Below are positions 1 through 9,368 of a DNA stretch of 60,885 nucleotides, in pieces; positions within the stretch are counted from its first letter, which is position 1; each line of letters starts with the position of its first letter. Source of the stretch: Gammaproteobacteria bacterium (GTDB lineage: Bacteria; Pseudomonadota; Gammaproteobacteria; UBA11654); the NCBI GenBank assembly GCA_018672815.1, contig JABHDX010000107.1, positions 1-60,885 of the forward strand. The letters are read 5' to 3'. The position numbers were made by a program, and so were the translations under genes. Under the pieces are notes generated by a model. The model made no database searches. It was given only the letters and a program-made list of their open reading frames with translations, and was not told the DNA's origin.

Positions 1-70
1 CAATTTAAAATTGCTTGATGGTTTATAGTAAACTAACCATTAGATAACTTTAACTCTTAGTCAACAGAAA

Positions 71-1348
71 ATGGACGCAATTAAAAGATTAAAAGATTTC
101 ATATATGTTCCAAAAGAAGATTTAAATTCTTTATTGAAGGCCTTTTTCTTTTTCTATTCTGTTCTTTGTGCTTGGTATGTTCTAAGACCGGTAAGGAACG
201 AGATGGCTGTTCAGGCAGGCCTTGAAAATTTACCAGGGCTATTATCCATAGTCCTTTTGATAATGTTGATTGCGAATCCTGTCTATTCTTGGCTGGTATC
301 AAAAGTTAATAAAGATAGGGTAATTGTCTATACGTATCTATTTTTTATTTTAAATCTGATACTTTTTTTTATGGGTTGGAATTTTCTAGATGCCCCAGGA
401 CGAGTCTTTATTGCTAAGGCATTTTATATTTGGTGCAATGTATTCTCATTTTTTGTTGTTTCAATTTTCTGGGTTGCAATGATTAATTATTTCTCCAGTA
501 ATCAAGCAAAATTATATTTTGGAATTATCAGTGCAGGAGGATCATTGGGTGCTTTTACGGGCTCATCCATTGCTCGTTATTTTTCTACACAAGTATGCGG
601 TAATGAGGCAATGTCAGATTGGGGACCTTTTTCTCTTATATTAGTTTCAGTCATTGGCTTAACCATCGCTATATTACTAAGTTACAGTTTTCCTAATCGA
701 AGACTAGGATCGAGTTTAAATAAAACTGATGTGATTGGTGGTTCTAGTTTTGAATCCATACTCAGTGTTTTTAGACTATCTTCAATTAGAAATCTGAGTT
801 TTTATATGATTCTTTGGACAGGATTGATGACTTTAGGCTGGATGATTGCACTGGGTATTATTCAGGAATGGTCTAATGACAGTTGTGAAAGAACTGCATT
901 CTTTGCCAGAATTGAGCAAATAGTGACTCCATTAACTCTTTTTTGCCAATTCTTTGTAACTTCATTTATCTTGAGAAAATTAGGCACAAAAATCATTCTT
1001 GTTGTGTATGGATTAATTTTATTTCTTGCTTTACTCGCTTATGCCTCCTATCCAGAAGTGACGACTGTTCTTATAGTCGTAGCCGTACTTAGAACTTTTG
1101 AATATGGTTTTAATAAACCAACAAGAGAAACATTATTTACCTCACTACAAATACAACAACGTTATAAATCTACAGTTTTCATGGATACTTTTTTAGCAAG
1201 AGGTGGAGAAGTGCTCGGTAGTTTATTTGCAACCAAGGGAATTATTTTACTGGGATTAACTACGATGGGTGCAACTTGGTTTGCTATGCCATTTGCAGCA
1301 TTACTGTCTTGGACGGGCTATCGTGCTCAAAAAATAGTCAATAAGTAA
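71..1348 (+). CDS. ATP/ADP-translocase-like MFS carrier
   Basis: A 425-residue integral membrane protein with about 11-12 hydrophobic segments. The segment at residues 36-45 (YVLRPVRNEM) resembles the first-helix signature of the nucleotide translocase (Npt/Tlc)-like branch of the major facilitator superfamily, which free-living marine bacteria also encode. The substrate cannot be read from the sequence; nucleotide exchange is known only for intracellular parasites, so another solute is likely here. It stands alone on the plus strand and is followed by a convergent small-RNA locus whose terminator begins about 20 bases past its stop codon. The family call is fairly secure, the substrate is not. 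Confidence 0.75.
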   Translation: MDAIKRLKDFIYVPKEDLNSLLKAFFFFYSVLCAWYVLRPVRNEMAVQAGLENLPGLLSIVLLIMLIANPVYSWLVSKVNKDRVIVYTYLFFILNLILFFMGWNFLDAPGRVFIAKAFYIWCNVFSFFVVSIFWVAMINYFSSNQAKLYFGIISAGGSLGAFTGSSIARYFSTQVCGNEAMSDWGPFSLILVSVIGLTIAILLSYSFPNRRLGSSLNKTDVIGGSSFESILSVFRLSSIRNLSFYMILWTGLMTLGWMIALGIIQEWSNDSCERTAFFARIEQIVTPLTLFCQFFVTSFILRKLGTKIILVVYGLILFLALLAYASYPEVTTVLIVVAVLRTFEYGFNKPTRETLFTSLQIQQRYKSTVFMDTFLARGGEVLGSLFATKGIILLGLTTMGATWFAMPFAALLSWTGYRAQKIVNK

Positions 1349-1370
1349 TCTATAGTAATCACGTTCATGC

Positions 1371-1398
1371 AAAAAAAAACAGAGCGTTAAGCTCTGTT
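1371..1398 (-). terminator. Intrinsic terminator of the small RNA
   Basis: An 8-bp stem AACAGAGC/GCTCTGTT with loop TTAAC (minus-strand reading) is followed on the minus strand by an uninterrupted run of T. On the plus strand no T-run follows the stem, so it serves the minus-strand transcript and not the carrier gene at 71-1348. Confidence 0.8.
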
Positions 1399-1600
1399 CT
1401 TAAGTCGAGTCCTTTAGGTGTCTGAAGTGAGATTTCTTCTTCAGCTCCTTGCCCGATTTCTCTTTTCGGACTTGGTGGGAATCAGTTCTTTTTCTTTGCT
1501 AGCTTATTTTCCCTGATTCGCTTTCACCTTTTAGGTCTCTTTCTCTTTTTAACTCTTTCGTCTGCGTCTTAAGTTACTTTCAAATCGGTCTTAAGAGATG
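1371..1600 (-). ncRNA. Orphan structured small RNA, about 225 nt
   Basis: No credible ORF lies here, yet the minus strand has a promoter (1607-1634), an intrinsic terminator (1371-1398) and several short stems between them. Visible helices are 1513-1519 with 1479-1485 (GAATCAG/CTGATTC), 1466-1469 with 1453-1456 (CCGA/TCGG), and 1439-1444 with 1422-1427 (CTGAAG/CTTCAG, 11-nt loop). The 5' segment CCGATTT (1582-1588) can instead pair with AAATCGG (1453-1459), so two folds compete. Loops are rich in GAAA and AAGA. I looked for tmRNA, RNase P, 4.5S and 6S hallmarks and saw none. The function is unknown. The 5' end is inferred from the promoter. Confidence 0.6.
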
Positions 1601-1606
1601 ATTCAA

Positions 1607-1634
1607 ATAATACTTTTTGCCATATTTTTTTCAA
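1607..1634 (-). promoter_or_regulatory. Sigma70-type promoter of the small RNA
   Basis: On the minus strand TTGAAA (1629-1634) and TATTAT (1607-1612) are separated by 16 bases, close to consensus. This predicts a start near position 1600, just ahead of the structured RNA. Confidence 0.6.
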
Positions 1635-1900
1635 GCAATATTGAATTATAAAAATAATATATTTTCGCATATATTTTTTATGTCCTAAAAATGAAAAAAA
1701 TCTAGATTAAGTTGATTCTGTAACTAACTGAAAAATAATATTATTAAAAAAAAGATCTATAAAATAATTGTCCTATATACATTTTATTTTATTTTTATAA
1801 TTCTTTTGAATGATAAGAGTACTTTGCGCAATTAATATTTTTTTCTTTAAAAAAAATGATGAATTATTTTATTCATATATAATCTCATCATTATATTAAT
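1620..1900. other. AT-rich intergenic stretch, no gene seen
   Basis: About 280 bases of very AT-rich sequence between the small-RNA promoter and the tRNA. No ORF with a start and coding character is visible. A TATAAT hexamer at 1878-1883 sits 18 bases before the tRNA and probably serves it; no good -35 box precedes it. Confidence 0.5.
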
Positions 1901-1977
1901 GCGCCTGTAGCTCAGCTGGATAGAGTACCTGGCTTCGAACCAGGCGGTCGGGGGTTCGAATCCCTCCGGGCGCGCCA
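1901..1977 (+). tRNA. tRNA-Arg (anticodon UCG)
   Basis: Complete cloverleaf. The acceptor arm is GCGCCTG/CGGGCGC with one T-G wobble. The anticodon stem is CCTGG/CCAGG around loop CTTCGAA, placing TCG at positions 34-36 (reads CGA). The T arm carries GGTTCGAATCC-type bases and the CCA end is encoded. A TATAAT lies 18 bases upstream. typA follows 65 bases later. Confidence 0.95.
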
Positions 1978-2042
1978 TATGATTTTCTTCTTCAATAGCA
2001 GTTTTTTGAGTTTCTCGTATAATCCTTTTTTTACTAATCTCT

Positions 2043-3833
2043 ATGAAAACACATCATTTAAGAAATATTGCCATCATTGCCCATGTTGATCATGGAAAGA
2101 CAACTTTGGTGGATAAGTTATTGCAGCAAACTAATACACTAGATCGAAAGAACCTTTCTGCAGAAAGAATCATGGACTCTAATGATCAAGAGAAAGAAAG
2201 AGGGATCACTATACTCGCAAAAAATACCTCGATTAATTGGAATGAATATAGAATCAATATTGTAGATACACCAGGACATGCAGATTTTGGTGGAGAGGTG
2301 GAGCGAGTATTATCGATGGTTGATTCAGTGTTGTTGCTCGTGGATGCTGTTGATGGACCCATGCCACAAACTCGTTTTGTGACTCAAAAAGCATTTGAGC
2401 AAGGCTTAAACCCAATTGTTGTTATTAATAAAATTGACCGTCCAGAAGCTCGACCATTTTGGGTACTAGATCAGGTGTTTGATTTATTTGATCGATTAGA
2501 TGCTACTGATGATCAATTAGATTTTCCAGTTATTTATGCCTCTGCATTACAGGGTATTTCTAGTCTAGATCCAGAAAAAATGGAAGAAAATATGGATTCC
2601 CTTTTAGAAATTATTACGACAAAAGTAAAACCACCTAAGGTTGATATTAATGGAACATTACAAATGCAAATTAGTGCATTAGATAGCAACAGCTATGTGG
2701 GTGTTATAGGAATAGGGCGAATTACCCGGGGGCGATTAAAGCCGAATGCAAATGTTGTAGTTATAGATACAAAAGGGAATAAGAGAAAAGAAAGAGTGCT
2801 TCAAGTATTAGGCCATCAAGGACTCGAGAGAGTTGATGTGGATGTAGCAGAGGCAGGAGATATTGTATGTATTACAGGGATTAATGAGTTAAATATATCC
2901 GATACTATTTGTGATCCAGAAAATATAGAAGCTCTACCAGCTTTATCTGTGGATGAGCCTACTGTCAGCATGACCTTTCTTGTTAATGACTCTCCATTTG
3001 CTGGTCTGGAGGGAAAATTTATTACTTCAAGAAAAATTAAAGAAAGGTTGGAACAAGAATTATTACATAATGTGGCACTCAGGGTCGAGGATGGAGAGTC
3101 ATCAGATAAATTTATTGTTTCTGGCCGAGGTGAACTGCATTTATCCGTTTTAATTGAAACCATGAGAAGGGAAGGTTTTGAATTGGGAGTCTCAAGACCT
3201 GAAGTGATTCAAAAAGAAGTGAATGGAGAGATTCATGAACCTTTTGAGCAAATAGTGATTGATATTGAAAGTGAGCATCAAGGTCCAATTATGGAGGAGA
3301 TGGGACCGAGAAAGGCTGACTTACAAAGTTTAGAGCCCAATAGCAATGGAAGAGTGAAGCTTGAATTTATCGCGCCATCAAGAGGCATGATTGGATTTCG
3401 TTCTCATTTTTTGACCATTACCAGCGGTACAGGAATCATGACCAGTATTTTTGACCATTATGGATTATGTAAGATTGGAGATATGGCAAAGCGTAAAAAT
3501 GGAGTTATGGTTTCTAAGGTCCCTGGGAAAACATTGGCTTATTCTTTATTTAATTTACAAAATAGGGGAAACCTTTTTGTTGGCCATGGCTTGGATATTT
3601 ATGAAGGACAAGTTGTTGGATTGCATTCCAGAAGCAATGATTTAGTTGTTAATCCAACCAAAGCTAAACAACTGAATAATATTAGAGCAGCTGGGAAGGA
3701 TGAAGATCTCATCTTGGTTCCCCATATAAAGCATACACTAGAGCAAGCACTTGAGTTTATTGAGGAAGACGAACTGGTTGAAGTGACACCAATGTCTATT
3801 CGAATAAGAAAGAAGACTGGCTGGAAACTTTAA
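2043..3833 (+). CDS. typA: Ribosome-associated GTPase TypA/BipA
   Basis: A 596-residue translational GTPase of the TypA/BipA family, which binds the 70S ribosome at the EF-G site and supports 50S assembly and stress growth. G1 is AHVDHGKT (13-20), the switch motif RGITI is at 53-57, G3 is DTPGH (75-79) and G4 is NKID (129-132). EF-G-like domains and the BipA-specific C-terminal domain fill the rest, and the length is normal. The start is chosen because the P-loop follows immediately. No clear Shine-Dalgarno is present; a TATAAT at 2018-2023 suggests a very short leader. It converges with the SDR gene, with 3 bases between stop codons. Confidence 0.97.
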   Translation: MKTHHLRNIAIIAHVDHGKTTLVDKLLQQTNTLDRKNLSAERIMDSNDQEKERGITILAKNTSINWNEYRINIVDTPGHADFGGEVERVLSMVDSVLLLVDAVDGPMPQTRFVTQKAFEQGLNPIVVINKIDRPEARPFWVLDQVFDLFDRLDATDDQLDFPVIYASALQGISSLDPEKMEENMDSLLEIITTKVKPPKVDINGTLQMQISALDSNSYVGVIGIGRITRGRLKPNANVVVIDTKGNKRKERVLQVLGHQGLERVDVDVAEAGDIVCITGINELNISDTICDPENIEALPALSVDEPTVSMTFLVNDSPFAGLEGKFITSRKIKERLEQELLHNVALRVEDGESSDKFIVSGRGELHLSVLIETMRREGFELGVSRPEVIQKEVNGEIHEPFEQIVIDIESEHQGPIMEEMGPRKADLQSLEPNSNGRVKLEFIAPSRGMIGFRSHFLTITSGTGIMTSIFDHYGLCKIGDMAKRKNGVMVSKVPGKTLAYSLFNLQNRGNLFVGHGLDIYEGQVVGLHSRSNDLVVNPTKAKQLNNIRAAGKDEDLILVPHIKHTLEQALEFIEEDELVEVTPMSIRIRKKTGWKL

Positions 3834-3836
3834 TGC

Positions 3837-4625
3837 CTACCAAGGCATAGGAGTGCCGTCACAATTAACAAAAAGTGGTTTGGTATTAATGGATAATTGA
3901 TCTATGTATTTCATCATATTTTGAACTGATTCAAGAGTAGTAATCATTGGTATTTTTCCTTCTTGAATCATTTTTATAAGAGCAACAGGAACCATTTTTG
4001 TTAAATATTCTGGTATTGGATCTCCTAGTTTAAGATCAAGAAATCCCCTAGTATCAACCATTCCAGGATTAATCAATGAGACAATAATATTTTCAGGTCG
4101 AAGCTCATAGTAAAGGTTATTAACTGCTAAATGCAATGCTGCCTTACTGGCTCTATAGGAGTAAAGAGTAACTGGCGGTGCAATTTGTGTAATGGAACCT
4201 GCTCCGCTTCCTAGAAAAATAATTTTTTTCATATTCGACTCTCGAACATTCTCAATTAGTGTTTCAGTAATGCGAATTGGACCAATAGCATTGACCTCAA
4301 AACTTTCCGTAAACATACTATAATCAATCTGGCCGAATTTTTGAGGATCAGGTGCTCCTAAATACGCTGCATTATTAATCAATATATCTATTGGTTTTCC
4401 ATCTAATTTATTTGCTACTTCCTGAACACTCTCTTGATTGGTGATATCAAGATTCATCAAATCAAGATTATCGTGATTTTTTGATAACTCAATTAATTCT
4501 TCAGCTTGGCTTGTATTTCTGCAAGTAGCAATAACATCCCAATTTCTTGAAGAATATTGCTTTACAAATTCCAGTCCAATCCCTCGATTAGAACCTGTAA
4601 TAAGAATAGTTCCTAGACTACTCAT
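3837..4625 (-). CDS. Short-chain dehydrogenase/reductase
   Basis: An NAD(P)-dependent SDR of 262 residues, cytosolic. It has the cofactor motif TGSNRGIG (10-17), NNAA (84-87), the active-site pair Y157 and K161 (YRASK) and a Ser near 140. The longer reading frame begins at 4661, but the ATG at 4625 fits better: it overlaps the stop of the upstream Rieske gene (ATGA) and places the Rossmann motif at the usual distance. The overlap implies translational coupling, so it probably oxidises or reduces the hydroxylated product of that oxygenase. The substrate is unknown. Confidence 0.88.
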   Translation of the reverse strand: MSSLGTILITGSNRGIGLEFVKQYSSRNWDVIATCRNTSQAEELIELSKNHDNLDLMNLDITNQESVQEVANKLDGKPIDILINNAAYLGAPDPQKFGQIDYSMFTESFEVNAIGPIRITETLIENVRESNMKKIIFLGSGAGSITQIAPPVTLYSYRASKAALHLAVNNLYYELRPENIIVSLINPGMVDTRGFLDLKLGDPIPEYLTKMVPVALIKMIQEGKIPMITTLESVQNMMKYIDQLSINTKPLFVNCDGTPMPW

Positions 4626-5746
4626 GTATTTTTCAACCTTGGTATCATTGGGTATCCCCATTTTTCATTACTATTTTTTCGATCAATAGAAGGCATAACG
4701 CAATACTTACCTTCAGTAGTCATTTGATTCCATTTCTTGTTATCAATTTGCCAACCCTTATCTCTCATTTCATGCATTAACTCCCAGTATACTTTGAGAA
4801 TAGTATCTTCATGTCTCCCAACAATATTAGGCATATCATTGGGTCCATATTTTGGTTCTTGTGTTTCAGCTATAGCTTTATCTTCATAAATATTTTTAAG
4901 GTTCCTTTCTAGAGCAAAATCATCCATTTTTTTATCGGTCATAAAGTTTCTAAAAAAATAATATCGCATCATTGTTGAGGTTTGTGTAATGGGCGTTGAA
5001 AACTCATAAAAAGCATTGAATTGACCAGAGTTAATAGCACCAATCTCTACCTCACCTCTTAATGTTGCTCCCGCTGTAAAATATTTTAGAATTGATTTAA
5101 CTCTAGTGCCTTTTTCTCGAATGCCTTCCCACTTACCTTCGCTAGGTGTGGAATCAGTTTCTATATGAGCAGTTAAGCCATAATCAGTTTTTTCAACAAC
5201 ATGTGGAGGAGGACGGTATGGATTATCTTGGTCTTCAAATTTTATACCATGAACCACTGGAAGATGGACGTAATCAAGATTGCTAAATTTAGCTGTATGA
5301 AAGTTGGATTCAAATACAACGTCATGTTCTAAAACAGTATAGCTCGGATCATTCATTTCAGGGATATCAAAAATAGGGTTTGCATTTTCTAAATCATCTC
5401 CAAGGAAAGTCCAAATAAGTCCATGTTTTTCCTTGGTTGGATAGGAATCAATTTTTACACCTGGGGTAGCTTTTTTAGGATCTTCATTGCCAATAGAAGG
5501 CATTCGAATGCATTGGCCTAATCCATTGAATTCCCAACCATGAAATGGGCATGCAATTAAGCCTTCTTTGCTCAGACTGCCATTAGCAAGGCTTGCTCCT
5601 CTGTGAGGGCAGACATTATTCAAGCAAACAGGTGTTCCTTTATTATCTCTGAACAAAACAAAATCAGAACCTAGCATTTGAACATATAAGGGCTCGTCTA
5701 ATAAGTCACTGTTTCTAGCTGCAACATACCAAACGTTTGTATACAT
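4622..5746 (-). CDS. Rieske non-haem iron oxygenase, alpha subunit
   Basis: A 374-residue ring-hydroxylating or demethylating oxygenase. The N-terminal Rieske [2Fe-2S] domain has ligands C46, H48, C66 and H69. The C-terminal catalytic domain has the mononuclear-iron set D158, H161 and H166 (D-x2-H-x4-H). This resembles the VanA-like, alpha-subunit-only class, which takes electrons from a separate reductase; none is encoded in the window. It is less similar to the two Rieske genes at 19-22 kb than those are to each other. It is coupled to the SDR downstream and divergent from an MFS gene, which suggests import followed by oxidation. The substrate is not predictable. Confidence 0.92.
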   Translation of the reverse strand: MYTNVWYVAARNSDLLDEPLYVQMLGSDFVLFRDNKGTPVCLNNVCPHRGASLANGSLSKEGLIACPFHGWEFNGLGQCIRMPSIGNEDPKKATPGVKIDSYPTKEKHGLIWTFLGDDLENANPIFDIPEMNDPSYTVLEHDVVFESNFHTAKFSNLDYVHLPVVHGIKFEDQDNPYRPPPHVVEKTDYGLTAHIETDSTPSEGKWEGIREKGTRVKSILKYFTAGATLRGEVEIGAINSGQFNAFYEFSTPITQTSTMMRYYFFRNFMTDKKMDDFALERNLKNIYEDKAIAETQEPKYGPNDMPNIVGRHEDTILKVYWELMHEMRDKGWQIDNKKWNQMTTEGKYCVMPSIDRKNSNEKWGYPMIPRLKNT

Positions 5747-5883
5747 TTATTGTCCTTTTTTTACGAATGAAAAATCTCAGTTCGCTACCTACTTTCTAAT
5801 GTTAGTATAGTCAGAGTTAAATTTAAATAAATGAACAACGTGTAATCAAAGAAGAGTTTAAAAAAATCGGACCTTTATTTCTT

Positions 5884-7143
5884 ATGCCTAATGTAGGCAG
5901 GATGAATGCTTTGAGTTTTTTTCCTGTTGCCATGCTCAATACTTCAGTATTTGCATTTATGAATTTCATGCAACCGTATATTCTTTCTGAGCATTTGGGT
6001 ATAGCAAGAGGTATTCAAGGTACTGTTGTCGGCTCGATAAGTACCATGCAAGAATTAATCATTCTTTCACTTACAGCTTTAATGGGCGCATTAGCAGATA
6101 AACTTGGTCGCCAACCTGTTTTCTCTCTTGGATTATTATTAATGTCTGTGGCTTATTTTTGTTTTCCACTAGCAACTGAGTTATATCACCTTTATTTAAT
6201 TAGAGTTTTATTTGCTATTGGTGTGTCAGCTGCATCAACTGTTTTAATAATCTATACAGGAGATTATCCTCAGGAAAAATCCAGAGCTAAATGGAATGGA
6301 TTTATGGGTTTATTCCAAGGATTGGGAATTACTATTACTTCTTTATTTTTAACAAAGATGCCAGCTATTTTCCAAGAAAAAGGATTTGATGCAATTCAAT
6401 CAGGAACTTATACGCTTTGGATTGGAACTTTTATTTGTCTGACTGCTGCAATACTAGTTGCAACGATGCTAAAACCAGGTTCAAGGCAAAGTAAACCCTC
6501 TAGATCTTCACTAAAAAATTTATTTCGAGATGGACTTTTTGCTGCAAAATCAGATTCAAGAATAAGATTGGCTTTTGTAGCATCAGCTGCAGCAAGAGGT
6601 GATATTTTCGTAGTTGGCATTTTTACATTTTTATGGATGTCCAACTTTGCTTTGGATAATGGCCTTTCAATTAATCAAGGCTATGCAAGAGGGGCATTTG
6701 TGATTCCTATTATAGCCGGTACTGTTTTAATAACTTCACCTATCTTTGGTTTTATTATGGACCGTATTGATAGAATCTATGGTGTTATGATTGCATTTAG
6801 CTTATCCACAATTGGTTATACCATGATGGGATTAGTTAATGATCCTATGTCTAATACAATTATACCTATAGCTATAATATTGGGTGCTGGAGAGGGTGCA
6901 TGCATTATTTCATCCACAACATTAATAGGAAAAACGGCACCGATTACTATTAGGGGAACGGTTTTCGGTGCTTTCGCTATGTGCGGTGCTATTGGGCAAA
7001 TTATTGCTGGAGGAGTAGGCGGTATTTTATTTGATTATATTTATACTGGACCATTTTTATTAATGGGAGGTATGAATTTTCTAGTATTACTTATGGCTAT
7101 TTATACTTGGCTGAGCCGAAAAAAAGCGAGCAATAGTTCATAA
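5884..7143 (+). CDS. MFS transporter
   Basis: A 419-residue major facilitator protein with about 12 membrane helices and the loop 2-3 motif region ALADKLGRQPVF, a recognisable variant of the family G-x-L-a-D-r-x-G-R-k signature. It lies divergent from the Rieske/SDR pair across a 137-base intergenic region that must hold both promoters, and is followed 70 bases later by a PPOX-fold gene. It resembles the carrier at 14736-16049 in the N-terminal half, suggesting related substrates. Direction and substrate are unknown. Confidence 0.88.
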   Translation: MPNVGRMNALSFFPVAMLNTSVFAFMNFMQPYILSEHLGIARGIQGTVVGSISTMQELIILSLTALMGALADKLGRQPVFSLGLLLMSVAYFCFPLATELYHLYLIRVLFAIGVSAASTVLIIYTGDYPQEKSRAKWNGFMGLFQGLGITITSLFLTKMPAIFQEKGFDAIQSGTYTLWIGTFICLTAAILVATMLKPGSRQSKPSRSSLKNLFRDGLFAAKSDSRIRLAFVASAAARGDIFVVGIFTFLWMSNFALDNGLSINQGYARGAFVIPIIAGTVLITSPIFGFIMDRIDRIYGVMIAFSLSTIGYTMMGLVNDPMSNTIIPIAIILGAGEGACIISSTTLIGKTAPITIRGTVFGAFAMCGAIGQIIAGGVGGILFDYIYTGPFLLMGGMNFLVLLMAIYTWLSRKKASNSS

Positions 7144-7213
7144 AATAATAATTGAGCGTCAACTGTACGCGTAAAGAATAATTTAAGTTTAATAAAACAA
7201 TAGGAGAAAAAAA

Positions 7214-7777
7214 ATGAGTCAAGCACATCCATGGCTGGAACAAATTCCTTGGACAACTAAACAACTGCCAAGAGACCAACTAGAGCATAAGATACAAAGA
7301 GCTCTAACCTTAGGTAATATCGGCATGTTAGGAACACTTGGTCTGAATGGTCCTATTGTTAGTCCATTGGAATTCTACGCTGATAACATGGCCATATATG
7401 TTCTTCCTCAGCCTGGTAGTCCTAAATTAAAAGCTATGCAACGTGATCCAAGAGTTTCTTTTGCTGTCGCTGGTGTAATGGCTGGCTGGGTTGCAGCACA
7501 AGGGGCACAATTATTTGGTAGAGCTGAATTATTGGAGCCTGGCACAGAAGAATGGAAGTATGGTATGGGTATTTTTAGATGGCAAGCATCTGCAGCAGAA
7601 ATTGGAACAGGATTTGATAAAGCACCAGAATACACCTTAATGAAGTTAGATCCAGATAGAATCGTTTATACAGAGCATTTTCTTAGGAAAGATGGTTTTG
7701 GGCCTAGACAAATATGGCGAAAAGATGAGAAAAATGAACAAGCTTCCGATGGTTTTACTGAAGCGAATAAAACCTAA
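7214..7777 (+). CDS. Pyridoxamine-5'-phosphate-oxidase-fold protein, possibly F420- or FMN-dependent
   Basis: A 187-residue soluble protein with a split-barrel (PPOX-like) fold. The pattern of a short N-terminal helix, the strand GMLGTLGLNGPIVSPLEFY and then PGSPKLKAMQRDPRVSF is typical of the superfamily containing FMN oxidases and F420-dependent reductases (FDOR). It has a clear Shine-Dalgarno (AGGAG, 9 bases before ATG). Because this genome makes F420, an F420-binding reductase is plausible, but the sequence alone does not separate FMN from F420 or haem binding. It converges with the MFS gene at 7782, 4 bases away. Confidence 0.75.
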   Translation: MSQAHPWLEQIPWTTKQLPRDQLEHKIQRALTLGNIGMLGTLGLNGPIVSPLEFYADNMAIYVLPQPGSPKLKAMQRDPRVSFAVAGVMAGWVAAQGAQLFGRAELLEPGTEEWKYGMGIFRWQASAAEIGTGFDKAPEYTLMKLDPDRIVYTEHFLRKDGFGPRQIWRKDEKNEQASDGFTEANKT

Positions 7778-7781
7778 ATAT

Positions 7782-8987
7782 TTATTGAAAATGATCTTTA
7801 GGTATTTTTATAAATTGAAAATAAGCACCTAAAATCAAAGTTAATAATCCTCCATAATAAAAAGGATAAGTCATATCTAGGTTATAGAGAAAAGCTCCCA
7901 AAGGTGGTCCAAAGATCATTCCAACCACTGGTGCTGCAGCTAGAAGACCAGCTACCTCTCCTTGTTCATTAGACTCAACGCTTAGGGTTGCTCCTGCATT
8001 AAGCCCTGGAGTAATCATACTGAATGCCACTCCAATTCCTGAAAACGCTAGATAAAACTGAGATAAATTTTCTACATGAGTTATGGCTATTAAAACTGAT
8101 CCAAAAATTAAGAAACAGATCCTTAATAATGTTTGTGAAGAAATACTAAATATTTGTAAGACTACAGCTTGCATAAGGGTTGTTGTCAAAGCCATGGAGA
8201 GTAGCGAGATGCTTGTTGCTTTAATAATCTCACTTTGACCAATTACTCCTAATTTATCCTCAATAAAAAATGCAGCTATAACTTGAGTTCCTGTAAACAC
8301 TAAAAAAGCAATACACCATCCAAATAGAAAAGGAAAAATTCTTTTATCATAAAATCTGAGGGAAGAGCTTGGAGATTCTAGATTTCTTACTTCAGGTTCC
8401 TTTAAATATTTCATAGCAAGAAATCCACCAAAAATAGCTATCAGTGCACCAACATACATTGGAAATAAGGGGTGTATAAATGCTAGACCACCTCCTAAAA
8501 CTGGTCCTATCATAGTCCCTATTCCTGACGCCATACCAATTAATGCCATTCCTTTAGCTCTTTCAGATGGCTTTGTATTGTCTGACATATAGGCAACTGC
8601 AGAAGGCTGTATACCGCCAATCATACTTCCATAAATTAGCCGGATTATAAATAACATTATAAATAGTTGCATGGGTGCCAATATTTTCCAAATACCAATT
8701 TGTATACCAAAAGCAAATAAACAGTAAGCGACTGCATAAGAAAAAAGACCAATAATAAAAACAGGTTTTCTTCCAATTGTTTGACTTTTTTTACCCCAAT
8801 AATAAGAAGAAAAAACTAAGGCAACATTTGAGATTGCAATCAGGATTCCAAATTGATTGGTTGTAATACCTATACTTCTAGATAGTGGGGCAAATATTAT
8901 ATACAAAAGAGAAAACCCAGTACCATAAATAACCAAACCAATGATTAATATAACTTTATCCAATGCAATCTTTGGTTTTTGTTCCAC
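7782..8987 (-). CDS. MFS transporter (drug/metabolite efflux type)
   Basis: A 401-residue major facilitator protein with about 12 helices. Loop 2-3 reads YYWGKKSQTIGRKPVF, and helix 5 carries GIGTMIGPVLGG, the motif-C-like glycine pattern of proton-coupled exporters. The start is GTG; it shares one base with the stop of the DUF1244 gene (TAGTG), so the two are translationally coupled. The substrate is unknown. Confidence 0.85.
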   Translation of the reverse strand: MEQKPKIALDKVILIIGLVIYGTGFSLLYIIFAPLSRSIGITTNQFGILIAISNVALVFSSYYWGKKSQTIGRKPVFIIGLFSYAVAYCLFAFGIQIGIWKILAPMQLFIMLFIIRLIYGSMIGGIQPSAVAYMSDNTKPSERAKGMALIGMASGIGTMIGPVLGGGLAFIHPLFPMYVGALIAIFGGFLAMKYLKEPEVRNLESPSSSLRFYDKRIFPFLFGWCIAFLVFTGTQVIAAFFIEDKLGVIGQSEIIKATSISLLSMALTTTLMQAVVLQIFSISSQTLLRICFLIFGSVLIAITHVENLSQFYLAFSGIGVAFSMITPGLNAGATLSVESNEQGEVAGLLAAAPVVGMIFGPPLGAFLYNLDMTYPFYYGGLLTLILGAYFQFIKIPKDHFQ

Positions 8988-9280
8988 TATTTTTTAACTT
9001 TATTTTTCATTATTGCTAACTGTTCTTCAGTCGCTGGTTGTTGATATTTTTCTTTCCATTGATCATAAGGCATTCCATAAATAATCTCTTTTGCTTGATC
9101 GTTGTTAATATTAATATTCCTAGATTGAGCTTCTTCTAAATACCACTTACTGAGGCAGTTTCTACAAAAACCAGTAAGATTCATCAAGTCTATATTTTGT
9201 AAATCGGTTTGATTTTTTAAATGATCTATTAGCCTTTTAAAAACAGCTGCCTCTAATTCTTTTTCTTGATTTTTTTTCAT
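8987..9280 (-). CDS. DUF1244 family protein
   Basis: A 97-residue soluble protein with the DUF1244 core GFCRNCLSKWYLEEA and a following MPYDQWK segment, the whole length of the family. The two cysteines in C-x2-C suggest metal binding, but no function is established. It is widespread in Proteobacteria. It is the first gene of a two-gene unit with the downstream MFS carrier and diverges from the CoA-transferase gene. Confidence 0.85.
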   Translation of the reverse strand: MKKNQEKELEAAVFKRLIDHLKNQTDLQNIDLMNLTGFCRNCLSKWYLEEAQSRNININNDQAKEIIYGMPYDQWKEKYQQPATEEQLAIMKNKVKK

Positions 9281-9368
9281 GATAATTTTGTGAGATATAT
9301 ATAAACATAATATTAATTAGAATAGTAAAATATTCATTATTAAAGTTAAAAAAACAATAGGAAGAATT

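Noticed and set aside
1371..1600. tmRNA, RNase P RNA, 4.5S or 6S RNA
   Set aside because: No tRNA-like 3' end, no RNase P core motifs, no SRP tetraloop region and no long closed 6S helix were found.
2816..3163. 115-codon ORF opposite typA
   Set aside because: A shadow of the strongly conserved typA frame with no motif of its own; the same applies to the antisense frames in pccA, pccB, scpA, ilvD and the hydrolase fusion.
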